64,000 bases of DNA from Massilia polaris. Its GTDB lineage: Bacteria; Pseudomonadota; Gammaproteobacteria; Burkholderiales; Burkholderiaceae_D. The notes under the pieces were generated by a model. The model ran no database searches. It was not told where the DNA came from and worked only from the letters and a program-made list of their open reading frames with translations. Shown one piece after another: positions 56,121-64,000 of this stretch. The stretch lies in assembly GCF_012927275.1 (NCBI RefSeq), contig NZ_JABBGG010000012.1, positions 1 through 64,000 of the forward strand, written 5' to 3'. A program made the translations under genes and the position numbers. How positions within the stretch are numbered: position 1 is the stretch's first letter; the number at the start of each line of letters is the position of its first letter.

Positions 56121-58195
56121 ATTTGTGACTTGAACGCAAACGGTTTGGTGGTTCCTTTCGGTGTCGTGACCTTCACGACAATGCTGCCGTGTGCGCATGT
56201 GGAATCGGGCTTCACGGTTACCGAGTGAATTGTACCGCCGATTGTGTTCGAAGATGGAACAAGTGCCGGGATGACCTCTCCAAGGCTGAGTTTATCGGTA
56301 TCGCCTGCCGCCACAGCAGTATTCTCAGGCAGCGGGTTGTTGTTGCGGTCATGGAGACGGAAGGTCAGCGGGCGGGCCGAGCACGCCGCCCCAGCGACGC
56401 CGGCGATTACGTCCTCGGTTCCGTCGGCGCTGGTCCAGTCACGGCAGGTGCTGCCGGAGCAAACCACGCGGGTCAGGAACGGCGTCGAACCGCTGAACGT
56501 GATCACGGCCGAGGCGCGGATGTAGTTGATGCCCCACTTGCCGTTTCCAGCCGCCCGGTAGGTCGTGCTGTTATATGGGATCGGCAGGTCGCCCTCGACT
56601 GCCTCATATACGCCGTCTTCCTCGGTGTCGAGGAATGGGTCGCCCATATCGACAAACGGCTCGCCGCCGGACAGGCAGGTGTCGACCAGCGGACGGTAGA
56701 CGGTAGGCACGGCGCCATTCGCGTCGACAAAATTGGTGCAGCTATATTGGCCGTCACCGTTCATGTCCGTGAAGTTCTCAACGCCCTGGACGAAGGCCAT
56801 CACGGTAACGCGGCCGTTGACTGGCTTGAAATTCTGCGAGCGCAACTCGACCGTGCAGCCGCCGTCGGACGTGACGCAGGCGCCTTGCGCGGCCGTGCCG
56901 ATGGCGCCGCCTTCGGTGATGAAGTTGACCGCCGTGTTGTCCGAGATCGGGTTGCCGTACTGGTCGGCGAGCCTGATCGTCATCTTGGCGATTTCGCCAT
57001 CGCGGTCACCGCCCTCGATATTGTGGCGGTCCGCGCTGAGCGACATCGCTTTCTGGATCGGCAGGCCGGTCGAAATCGTCAGCGCATCCGACAAGCCGCT
57101 GATGGTCGAGCCATTGCGGGTCGCTTCAGCGATCACGCGCACCGGGGTCGGGATCGTGCCCGACGAAACCGTCGTGGTCACGCGGCCGGTGGCATCGGTC
57201 GTGGCGCTGGCTGGCAGCACCGTGAGTCCGCCGGTATAGGTGGTGGCGCGGAAGTTGACGTCCACGCCGGCCAGGCCGTTGTTGTTGCGGTCGACCACGC
57301 GGAAGCTCAGCACTGCCGCTTCCTTGCGACCCAGGCCGCCCGAGCCCTTCAGCACGATCGAGGTGCCCTGCAGGTCGGAGCCGACGAACTGCATGGTGCC
57401 GATATTGGCCGCGTCGACGTCAATGTTGATGCCTTGCGACGAATTGCCAATCGAGGCGGTGATGCGGTCGGTGCCGCGCAGGCAGCCGTTATTGGTGTAG
57501 GTCGCGGTCTGGACGCCGTTGGCAAGCGCGCCGAGCACGATGGTGGCGGTGCCGTCGCCGACGCACAGTGAGGTCACGGTCAGGCCTGGCACGGTGGTGG
57601 CAGGCTGGCCGCCGCTGGTTACCGGGATATTGATCGCCACGGTGCTGAAGGCCGGCAGTTTGCCGGCCGGCGCTGGCGTCAGCGTCAGCGCGCCGACCGT
57701 CAGCGGGGCCGCGCCGACCGCGATGTTAACGCTCGCGGTAGCTGTCTTGCCGGCGACAACGCCTTCGGCGGTGATCGCCACGGCGCCGGCCGCGGTGACG
57801 CTGGAAGGCTTGACGCTGATGACCGCAGTGCCGGTGGCGTCGGTCAGTGCCGAGCCGGATGCCGGGGTAAATTCAACCAGGGAGGTGTCGGATGCGGTGA
57901 ACTTGACGATCGCGCTGGCCGCTGCGATGCCGGTGCTGTCGGTCAGCTTGACGCGGACCAGGCCAGTCTGGCCGCCCGACAGCGAGTTGACCGAAGTGCC
58001 CGCGCCGTCGACGACGGTGACCGTCATGCGCGGCTCGCCGGCGGGCGTGCCGGTACCAGGCATGGTTGTACCGCCCCCGACTGTGCCGGGGTTGCCGCCG
58101 CCGCCGCCGCAGGCGGCCAGCGCCAGCGCCAGCGATGCGCACACGAGCAGTTTAAGTGGCGGGAGACCCGGGCTGAAGACGGCGTTATGCGGCAT
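56117..58195 (-). CDS. Ig-like-fold lipoprotein within the pil operon
   Basis: 692 residues: a lipoprotein signal with lipobox ALAAC, a Gly/Thr spacer, then several bacterial Ig-like (Big/invasin type) repeats, for example [40 protein letters not shown] and [19 protein letters not shown], each with the usual D-x-x-G-N/x-P/L loop. An acidic calcium-like segment ([27 protein letters not shown]) lies near 490-550. Four or more cysteine pairs are in the C-terminal part. The location between pilQ and aroKB suggests a pilus- or envelope-related role; the function is unknown. Its stop overlaps the aroKB start. Confidence 0.85.
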   Translation of the reverse strand: MPHNAVFSPGLPPLKLLVCASLALALAACGGGGGNPGTVGGGTTMPGTGTPAGEPRMTVTVVDGAGTSVNSLSGGQTGLVRVKLTDSTGIAAASAIVKFTASDTSLVEFTPASGSALTDATGTAVISVKPSSVTAAGAVAITAEGVVAGKTATASVNIAVGAAPLTVGALTLTPAPAGKLPAFSTVAINIPVTSGGQPATTVPGLTVTSLCVGDGTATIVLGALANGVQTATYTNNGCLRGTDRITASIGNSSQGINIDVDAANIGTMQFVGSDLQGTSIVLKGSGGLGRKEAAVLSFRVVDRNNNGLAGVDVNFRATTYTGGLTVLPASATTDATGRVTTTVSSGTIPTPVRVIAEATRNGSTISGLSDALTISTGLPIQKAMSLSADRHNIEGGDRDGEIAKMTIRLADQYGNPISDNTAVNFITEGGAIGTAAQGACVTSDGGCTVELRSQNFKPVNGRVTVMAFVQGVENFTDMNGDGQYSCTNFVDANGAVPTVYRPLVDTCLSGGEPFVDMGDPFLDTEEDGVYEAVEGDLPIPYNSTTYRAAGNGKWGINYIRASAVITFSGSTPFLTRVVCSGSTCRDWTSADGTEDVIAGVAGAACSARPLTFRLHDRNNNPLPENTAVAAGDTDKLSLGEVIPALVPSSNTIGGTIHSVTVKPDSTCAHGSIVVKVTTPKGTTKPFAFKSQI

Positions 58196-58231
58196 GTTTA
58201 GTCCTGATTCTTGTTTGTGTTGAGTCTTGTA

Positions 58232-60421
58232 TTACCGGCCCGTGATGCGGTCGGCGACAATTTTTGGGGTAATGAAGACCAGCAGTTCGGTCTTGCTGGT
58301 GGTGCGCCCGGTGGTCTTGAACAGGTAGCCCAGCACCGGCACGTCGCCCAGAAGGGGGACCTTGCTTTCGGTGTTCGACTCGGCCTGCTGGTAGATGCCG
58401 CCGAGGACCACGGTGCCGCCGTTTTCGACCATGACCTTGGTCTTCACGTGCTGGGTGTTGATCGCGAAGCCGGCGCGGGTTTCCTCGCCTTTCGAGTCCT
58501 TGTTCACATCGACCTCGAGCACCACGTTGCCGTCAGGCGTAATCTGCGGCGTGACTTCGAGGCGCAGGTTGGCCTTCTTGAAGGTGATCGAGGTGGCGCC
58601 GCTGCTGGTGGCGACCTGGTACGGCAGTTCGATACCCTGCTCGATCACGGCCAGCATCTTGTCTTCGGTGACCACGCGCGGGCTCGAGATGATCTTGCCC
58701 TTGCCGTCCGCTTCCAGCGCCGACAGTTCCAGGTTCAGGAAGCGGTTGGCCGCCGACGAGAACAGGCTGAATGCCACCGTCGCTGCCGACTGGCCGCCAA
58801 TGCCTTGCGCAGGCAGGTTGATGAACTGGGTGTTGGTGTAGCCGTCGCCGGTGTCCGGGGTCTGGCCGGTGACCTGGCCCACGCCGGTGAGGTTGCCGCC
58901 GATGGCGAGGCGCTCATTGCCCTTGACCTGGTAGCCAGGGTCGCCGCCGCGGAAGCCGCGCAAGTCGGCGAAGCCAAGCTTGGCGCCGAGGTTGCGCGAG
59001 AAGCCGTCGTTCGCTTCGACCAGGCGCGCTTCGATCACCACCTGGCGTGAGGCCACGTCGGTCTTCAGGATCAGCTTGCGGATGTCTTCGATCTTCGACG
59101 GGATGTCGGTGACGAACAGCTGGTTGGTGCGCGGATCGATGATCGCGCTGCCGCGCTTGGACAGCACGCGGTTCTGGTTCTCGGCGCCGCCGCTAGCCGC
59201 GCCGCCGTTGGCGTCGAGGCCGAACACGGTGCGGAAGGCTTCGGCCTTCTGGTAGTTCAGCTGGAAGATCTCGGAACGCAGCGGCTCGAGGTCGGCGATC
59301 TGGGCGCGCTGTTCGAGTTCGAGCTTTTCCTTGGTCAGCAGTTCATCCTTTGGCGCGATCCACAACACGTTGCCGTTCTTGCGCATGTCGAGGCCCTTGG
59401 CCTGCAGGACGACGTCGAGCGCCTGGTCCCATGGCACTTCGCGCAGGCGCAGGGTCAGGCTGCCGGTGACGGAGTCGCTGGTGATGATGTTCAGGCCCGA
59501 GATATCGGCAATCGCCTGCAACGCCGCGCGCACTTCCACGTTCTGGAAGTTGAACGACAGCTTTTCGCCGCGGTAGCCCTGGGTTCCCTGGGTCAGGCGG
59601 TTCGGGTCTTCCTTGATCGGCTTGACGTCGACCACCAGCTGGGTCTCGCTCTGGTAGACGCTTTGCTCCCACAAGCCGTTCGCTTCGATCGTCATGCGCA
59701 CGTTGTCGCCGTGCGGGGCGGTCGTGATCAGGCCGACCGGGGTGCCGAAATCGGTGACGTCGAGGCGGCGGCGCAGCGTTTCAGGCAGGCCGGTCTTGAG
59801 GAAGTCGACAATGACCTTGCTGCCGACCTGGCGCACATCGACGGCCACCTGGTTGTTCGGCAGGTCGACCACGACGCGGCCTTCGCCGTTCGCGCCGCGG
59901 CGGAAGTCGAGGTCGCGCAGCAGTGGACGTGATGCCGGCGCGGTGGCGGCGGCAGGCGCCACGACGGCGACGCCGGCGCGGTCGACAGCCTGGGCCACGC
60001 CGCCGGAACCTTCCACCGTCAGGATCACGGACTTGCCGTCGATCGCGGTAGCGTAGTTCAGCGGACGCTTGAGGTTTAGCACCAGGCGGGTACGTTCGCC
60101 GGCCTGCACCACGTTGATGTTGCGCACGTCGCCGAGGTTCACGTCCTGGGTGCTCTTGCCGGTCGCGTTGGCGGTGGCGCCGAAGTCGAGGGCGATGCGG
60201 CTAGGGTTGGTGATCGAGAAGCCGATCGGCGCACGCGACGGCGCGTTCTTCAGCGCGATGTTCACCACGACGTTGGCGCCCTGCTGGTTGGCCGTGATCG
60301 ACTCGATCGCATTTTCCTGCGCCAGCGCAGCGCTGCTGCCTGCAACGAGAGCGAGCCATGCGCCGATGCGTACTGCAATCCCCGTCACCGAGGCGGCGCC
60401 ATTCATTCTTGATGCGATCAT
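58232..60421 (-). CDS. pilQ: Type IV pilus secretin
   Basis: A 729-residue outer-membrane secretin. After the signal peptide (VAGSSAALA-QE) come two AMIN domains (about 30-125 and 150-265, peptidoglycan binding), an STN/N0 domain (LSFNFQNVEVRAALQAIADI), N1 (QLFVTDIPSKIEDIRKLILK) and the secretin barrel (VFITPKIVADRITGR at the end; VPLLGDVPVLGYLFKTTGRT). It forms the pore through which pili pass. Confidence 0.96.
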   Translation of the reverse strand: MIASRMNGAASVTGIAVRIGAWLALVAGSSAALAQENAIESITANQQGANVVVNIALKNAPSRAPIGFSITNPSRIALDFGATANATGKSTQDVNLGDVRNINVVQAGERTRLVLNLKRPLNYATAIDGKSVILTVEGSGGVAQAVDRAGVAVVAPAAATAPASRPLLRDLDFRRGANGEGRVVVDLPNNQVAVDVRQVGSKVIVDFLKTGLPETLRRRLDVTDFGTPVGLITTAPHGDNVRMTIEANGLWEQSVYQSETQLVVDVKPIKEDPNRLTQGTQGYRGEKLSFNFQNVEVRAALQAIADISGLNIITSDSVTGSLTLRLREVPWDQALDVVLQAKGLDMRKNGNVLWIAPKDELLTKEKLELEQRAQIADLEPLRSEIFQLNYQKAEAFRTVFGLDANGGAASGGAENQNRVLSKRGSAIIDPRTNQLFVTDIPSKIEDIRKLILKTDVASRQVVIEARLVEANDGFSRNLGAKLGFADLRGFRGGDPGYQVKGNERLAIGGNLTGVGQVTGQTPDTGDGYTNTQFINLPAQGIGGQSAATVAFSLFSSAANRFLNLELSALEADGKGKIISSPRVVTEDKMLAVIEQGIELPYQVATSSGATSITFKKANLRLEVTPQITPDGNVVLEVDVNKDSKGEETRAGFAINTQHVKTKVMVENGGTVVLGGIYQQAESNTESKVPLLGDVPVLGYLFKTTGRTTSKTELLVFITPKIVADRITGR

Positions 60422-60960
60422 TTCGTGCTCTCCTTACTATCCTGCAGCTCCAACTTCGACATGCGCTCGACCCAATCGCCGGTGGCGTCCTGAACCACTT
60501 CTCTTATATTCACAGCCTGCTCCGTCACGCTGGTGACGACGCCGAAGTTCTGGCCGATACGCTGACCGGCACGAACCTGGTGCACCGCGCGGTCGATCTG
60601 CAGCAGCGCGTGGTTGTCGCCGCCCTTCTGCAGCAGTCCGACCATGCGCATCGTATCAAGCGGGAAGGTCTCCAGCAGTTCGCGGCGGCGGTCGGCGTCC
60701 GGCTTGAGCGGGTTGGTCGATCCCGCATCGGTGCGAGCCAGTTCCGCCAGCAGCTTGTTCTGGCTGAACGGATCGACCGCATCGCCGGCCTTGTAGGCGA
60801 ACGCCGTAAAGGTCTTCGGCTCGGCCAGCGGCTTGACGCTGACCTTGGTTTTCTTTTCCGTGTCGGCCATCCATTGCTGGACTTCGCGCACGTCGCTGTC
60901 GGTGCAGGCGGTCAGCATGACGGCCAGCGCCAGCATCGCGGCTTTGCTCAGGTGCGTCAT
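60418..60960 (-). CDS. pilP: Type IV pilus lipoprotein
   Basis: 180 residues with a lipoprotein signal (LALAVMLTACTDSD) and the PilP beta-domain (LDTMRMVGLLQKGGDNHALL, RAVHQVRAGQRIGQNFGVVT). PilP links the PilNO inner-membrane complex to PilQ. It overlaps pilO and pilQ by four bases each. Confidence 0.95.
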   Translation of the reverse strand: MTHLSKAAMLALAVMLTACTDSDVREVQQWMADTEKKTKVSVKPLAEPKTFTAFAYKAGDAVDPFSQNKLLAELARTDAGSTNPLKPDADRRRELLETFPLDTMRMVGLLQKGGDNHALLQIDRAVHQVRAGQRIGQNFGVVTSVTEQAVNIREVVQDATGDWVERMSKLELQDSKESTK

Positions 60961-61667
60961 TTTCCCGCTCCCTTCTTGGTCGGCGTCTTGTCCTTCTTGC
61001 CCTTCTTGTCCTTCTTCTCGCGTTCTGCCTTAGCCACGCGCTGGGCGGTGGCTTCTTCGTCGTCGAGGTAGCGGAAGGTCTTGGCGACCGCTTCCAGTAT
61101 CAGGGCGCCGTCCTTGGCCGTGGAAAGCGCCATGTTATTGAGCGTAACGATACGCGGCAGGTTGGCCATGTCGCCGGCGAATGAACCGATGTCATGGTAG
61201 TTGCCGCTGATCTTGATGTCGATCGGGAGTTCGGCATAGTAGTCGCGCACCACCACCTGGCCTGGCTTGAACAGTTCGAATTGCAGGCCGCGGCCAACGC
61301 CGGCCTGGTTGATGTCCGACAGCAGCGCCGCCATTTCGGCCTTGCTCGGCAACTGCTTCTCCAGCCGCGCCACGTATTGGTCGACCTGCAGCTTCTGGGC
61401 TTCAAGCGCTTCGAGATTGATCGCCTGCGCGATCTTGGTGGTGTATTCGGTGCGCAGCTTGGCTTCCTGCCTGGCGCCGGCTTGCTGCTCTTCGAACTGC
61501 GACTGCCAATAAGCGAAATAGCCAAGCACGATCACCACGGACATTACGCCCACGGCAAGCAGCAGGCGCGGCGCCAGCGGCCACTGGCCGGGATGGCGTC
61601 CCTGCAGCCCCTGGAACTGGGATCGCAGCGAGTGCGACAGGTCTTTCAAATCGATGTTCTTGCTCAT
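60957..61667 (-). CDS. pilO: Type IV pilus inner-membrane protein
   Basis: 236 residues: a membrane helix near 30-52 (LLLAVGVMSVVIVLGYFAYW), a coiled coil (about 55-110) and a ferredoxin-like periplasmic domain (AELPIDIKISGNYHDIGSFA). It ends in a Lys-rich tail. It pairs with PilN. Confidence 0.95.
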   Translation of the reverse strand: MSKNIDLKDLSHSLRSQFQGLQGRHPGQWPLAPRLLLAVGVMSVVIVLGYFAYWQSQFEEQQAGARQEAKLRTEYTTKIAQAINLEALEAQKLQVDQYVARLEKQLPSKAEMAALLSDINQAGVGRGLQFELFKPGQVVVRDYYAELPIDIKISGNYHDIGSFAGDMANLPRIVTLNNMALSTAKDGALILEAVAKTFRYLDDEEATAQRVAKAEREKKDKKGKKDKTPTKKGAGK

Positions 61668-62323
61668 GCCTGGTCTCCGCCAGCGGCCGCGGTCTTGGCG
61701 GCGCCGGTCTTGCGCGCGCCTGCGGCAGGCGCCGCAGCAGCTGCTTCAGCCGCCGCATCGATGTCGCGCGGGCGCTTGATATTCACGCCCAGCGTGAACT
61801 CGACCACCTTGCGGCCGGCCTTGTTCTTGTCCAGGCTGACGGCGCGTACTTCGGTCAGGTCGGGACGCTCGAGCCACTGCGAATTGCCGGCCAGGTTGCG
61901 CAGCAGTTCAGCCACGCGCTCCTGCGACTGGGCGTTGCCCGACAAGGTGACGCGCTGGCCGTCCTGCTTGAACGCCTTCAGGTACACGCCTTCCGGGGTC
62001 TGCTTGACCAGTTCATCGAGCAGGTACACCGGCTGGTTGCGGTCGCCCTGCAGGTCTTCAACCGCCTGCTGGCGCGCCTTCAGCGCTTCGATTTCCTGCT
62101 TGAGGCCCGCGATCTTCTCGATCTTGACGTCCAGTTCCGCGTTGGCGTTGGCGATCACGCGGTTGCGCTCTTCCTGGATCGAGATGCGGCTGGCGTTGTA
62201 GGCGCCGACCATCAGCACCACGACCACGCCGAGCACTGCGCCCAGCGCCATCAGGGCGACGAACGCGGCCTGCTTCTGTTTGCGTTTGGCTTCCCGGTGG
62301 GGAAGCAGGTTAATCTTGATCAT
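61664..62323 (-). CDS. pilN: Type IV pilus inner-membrane protein
   Basis: 219 residues starting MIKINLLPHREAKRKQKQ, the conserved cytoplasmic peptide that binds PilM, then a membrane helix (AFVALMALGAVLGVVVVLMV), a coiled coil and a ferredoxin-like domain (VYLKAFKQDGQRVTLSGNAQ). The tail is Ala-rich. The start at 62323 overlaps the pilM stop. Confidence 0.95.
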   Translation of the reverse strand: MIKINLLPHREAKRKQKQAAFVALMALGAVLGVVVVLMVGAYNASRISIQEERNRVIANANAELDVKIEKIAGLKQEIEALKARQQAVEDLQGDRNQPVYLLDELVKQTPEGVYLKAFKQDGQRVTLSGNAQSQERVAELLRNLAGNSQWLERPDLTEVRAVSLDKNKAGRKVVEFTLGVNIKRPRDIDAAAEAAAAAPAAGARKTGAAKTAAAGGDQA

Positions 62324-63399
62324 ACCGCCGCCTTTCGCATGGCCAGGCCGCAAGCGACCAGGTAAGCCGGCGCTTCGGTGCGCAGCTGCGACTCGCGCAC
62401 GCCGGACGCCAGCTGCATGCCTTTGAACGGCGACACCACGGCGCTGGAGATGCGGGTGCGGCTGGCGACGATGTCGAGCAGCCCCGGCATCAGCGCGCAA
62501 CCGCCGGCCAGGAACAGCTGGTCGATGCGGGTGTACGGCGTGGAGGTGTAGAAGAACTGGATGGCGCGCGTGACTTCGAGCGCGGCGTTTTCCAGGAAGG
62601 GGGTCAGCAACTCGGCCTGGTAGTTTTCCGGCAGGTCGCCGGCGCGCTTGCGCGCTTCGGCTTCCTCGAACGACAGCCCGTAGGCGCGCACGATATCCTG
62701 GGTCAGCTGGTTGCCGCCGAACGGCTGCTCGCGCTCGTAGATGGTGTCGCCGTCGAGCATGACCGAGATGTGGGTGACCTGGGCGCCGACCTGGAACAGC
62801 GCGACGATCTGGCCGGCGCCGGCCTGCGGCATCATCGCCGTCACGCGGTCGAGCGCGGCGCGGGCGGCGTACGATTCGATGTCCATCACCACGGCAGCCA
62901 GGCCGGCCGCTTCGGCCAGCGCCATGCGGTCCTCGACCTTTTCCTTGCGCGACGCCGCCAGCATCACTTCGATGTCGTCGGGCGAATTGGCGGCCGGGCC
63001 GATCACGTCGAAATCGAGGCTGACCTCGTCGAGCGCGAACGGGATGTACTGGCTGGCCTCGGACTCGACCTGCACTTCCAGCTGGTCTTCCGACAGGCCC
63101 GCCGGCAGGATGATCTTCTTGGTGATGACGGAGGCCGGCGGCATGCCGAGCGCGACCAGCTTGATGCGGGTGCCGCTCTTTTTCCAGACGCGCCGCACCG
63201 CCTCCGAGACCTGCTCGAGGTTTTCGATATTGCCGTCGACGACAGCGCCGCGCGGGAGGGGCTCGGATGCATAACGCTCCAGACGCAGCTCGCCTTTGCC
63301 GAGCTGTGACAGCTCAACCAGCCGGACGCTGGACGTACTGACGTCCAACCCGATCAAGGGGGGACTGGATTGCCCGAACAAGGAACCTAGATTAACCAT
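62320..63399 (-). CDS. pilM: Type IV pilus assembly ATPase-like protein
   Basis: A 359-residue actin-fold (FtsA-like) cytoplasmic protein with PLIGLDVSTSSVRLVELSQL, KIILPAGLSEDQLEVQVESE and LAGGCALMPGLLDIVASRT. It binds the PilN N-terminus. First gene of pilMNOPQ, with a GGGGAGGAG ribosome site. Confidence 0.95.
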   Translation of the reverse strand: MVNLGSLFGQSSPPLIGLDVSTSSVRLVELSQLGKGELRLERYASEPLPRGAVVDGNIENLEQVSEAVRRVWKKSGTRIKLVALGMPPASVITKKIILPAGLSEDQLEVQVESEASQYIPFALDEVSLDFDVIGPAANSPDDIEVMLAASRKEKVEDRMALAEAAGLAAVVMDIESYAARAALDRVTAMMPQAGAGQIVALFQVGAQVTHISVMLDGDTIYEREQPFGGNQLTQDIVRAYGLSFEEAEARKRAGDLPENYQAELLTPFLENAALEVTRAIQFFYTSTPYTRIDQLFLAGGCALMPGLLDIVASRTRISSAVVSPFKGMQLASGVRESQLRTEAPAYLVACGLAMRKAAV

Positions 63400-63747
63400 T
63401 TACGAGCCCACTCCTCCCCTAACCGCATTTTGAATTATTTTCTGAATAACTTGCTTCTCAGAAAGATAATATGAACTGGCCTTTTGGGGGTTATTTGATA
63501 TAAAACCGCCATTTAGGCGGCATACATAAGACAGTACATTAAATCGTAGCAACAACGCCGAGCCCATGTAAAGGTATTTCTGCATTGGAACTTTATCGGT
63601 ACGGGCGGATTCACCACACTCTGTGAACGCGCTGACATCTAAGTTGTCGGCCCGTTCACACTCGTCCATTAGCCTGCTGTAGCGAATGGGGCTGGCCGGT
63701 ACCGTGCTTTATAATGAAGCACATCAATATGTGAGAGATCCACCCGC
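63400..63747. other. Divergent promoter region between pilM and the PBP1A gene
   Basis: 348 bases, A/T-richer than the flanks. TATAAT at 63710-63715 is a good -10 for the PBP1A gene, 33 bases before its start, without a clear -35. On the pilM side CCGCC/GGCGG (63506-63520) forms a small hairpin. An 89-codon frame (63400-63669, minus) has no recognisable features and is probably not a gene. Confidence 0.5.
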
Positions 63748-64000
63748 ATGACTTCGAAATCGGATACAACGGCTACGCCAAAAAAAGGCGCACGCAAGCG
63801 CAGCCCTAAACGGATGCTGCTGATTGCGCTCGGGATTATCACCGGCACAGGACTGGCGGCGCTGCTGATTGTCGTCTTCGCGCTGGCGATGGCCTACCCC
63901 AACCTGCCCGCGCTCGACACGCTGACCGACTACCGGCCGAAAATGCCGCTACGGATTTTCTCCGCCGACAATGTCCTGATCGGCGAATTCGGCGAAGAGC
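63748..64000 (+). CDS. mrcA: Penicillin-binding protein 1A, N-terminal part (cut by window edge)
   Basis: 84 codons are visible: a basic cytoplasmic tail (KKGARKRSPKRM), a membrane helix (LLIALGIITGTGLAALLIVV) and YPNLPALDTLTDYRPKMPLR-like sequence ending RIFSADNVLIGEFGE, as in class A PBPs (PonA/MrcA). It polymerises and cross-links peptidoglycan. Divergence from pilMNOPQ is conserved in proteobacteria. Confidence 0.9.
   Translation, partial: MTSKSDTTATPKKGARKRSPKRMLLIALGIITGTGLAALLIVVFALAMAYPNLPALDTLTDYRPKMPLRIFSADNVLIGEFGEE

Noticed and set aside
63400-63669. An 89-codon open frame upstream of pilM
   Set aside because: It has no recognisable motif, ends exactly at the pilM start region and lies in an A/T-rich divergent promoter area.
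1-64000. CRISPR arrays, rRNA genes, prophage or replication origin
   Set aside because: No regularly spaced repeats, rRNA sequence, phage structural genes or DnaA-box clusters were seen.

Overview
The window is a stretch of high-GC chromosome that reads as a betaproteobacterium, order Burkholderiales, most likely Oxalobacteraceae (Massilia, Duganella or Janthinobacterium type). The evidence is protein-level resemblance (QueF, PilMNOPQ, LptABC/KdsCD/RpoN, AroKB, DUF3683 dehydrogenase, subclass B3 metallo-beta-lactamase) and classic betaproteobacterial gene orders: ponA | pilMNOPQ-aroK/aroB-dgt; mutM next to a TPR protein, lolB, ispE, tRNA-Gln, prs, rplY and pth; and kdsD-kdsC-lptCAB-rpoN. The species cannot be fixed from sequence alone.

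Layout. 1-130: 5' end of an IS110-like transposase that leaves the window. 128-4991: three overlapping genes (DUF971, HIT, 1340-aa FAD/Fe-S dehydrogenase). 5.2-8.2 kb: YqaA-type membrane protein, ilvA, queF. 8.5-10.9 kb: ptsN-hprK-rapZ. 10.9-12.5 kb: VOC protein and 3-hydroxyisobutyryl-CoA hydrolase. 12.6-16.4 kb: a compact ECF sigma / anti-sigma / subtilase / TorF-like porin / CHRD lipoprotein module. 16.55 kb: hpf. 17.2-24.5 kb: a six-gene aromatic-acyl-CoA operon (2-aminobenzoyl-CoA or salicylyl-CoA type hydroxylase, SDR, MarR, enoyl-CoA hydratase, acyl-CoA dehydrogenase, RidA) and a GlxA-type regulator. 24.6-30.7 kb: M23 peptidase, rpoN, lptB, lptA, lptC, kdsC, kdsD. 30.8-37.8 kb: Kef-type antiporter, diguanylate cyclase, MOSC protein, a TerC remnant, acyl-CoA ligase, B3 metallo-beta-lactamase. 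38.0-43.1 kb: ychF and an accessory patch (patatin, TnpB-only IS605-type element, Bug receptor, broken DUF3857 gene). 43.1-53.3 kb: pth, rplY, prs, tRNA-Gln, ispE, lolB, TPR lipoprotein, mutM, dynamin-like GTPase, mutY. 53.3-63.4 kb: dgt, fused aroKB, Ig-like lipoprotein, pilQPONM; then the start of the PBP1A gene.

The strongest candidate for an undescribed system is the 12.6-16.4 kb module. The sigma factor and the CHRD lipoprotein have identical two-block promoter elements (TGAACCA, 14 bases, GGTATTAAC), which defines a small regulon from this window alone. The anti-sigma factor has a cytoplasmic zinc-binding motif, one membrane helix and a periplasmic tail that looks like a subtilisin propeptide, and the next gene encodes a subtilase with an eroded active site. 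This suggests sigma control through a protease-propeptide interaction across the envelope.

Other points of interest are a TnpB whose canonical RuvC-II glutamate is missing, three ATTTGCA boxes at exact 31-bp spacing upstream of the FAD dehydrogenase, an IS110 leader that can fold over its own Shine-Dalgarno, an in-frame AroK-AroB fusion translationally coupled to an Ig-like lipoprotein within the pil operon, and a gene order suggesting that a ptsN-containing block was inverted away from hpf and that the aromatic operon was inserted between hpf and rpoN.
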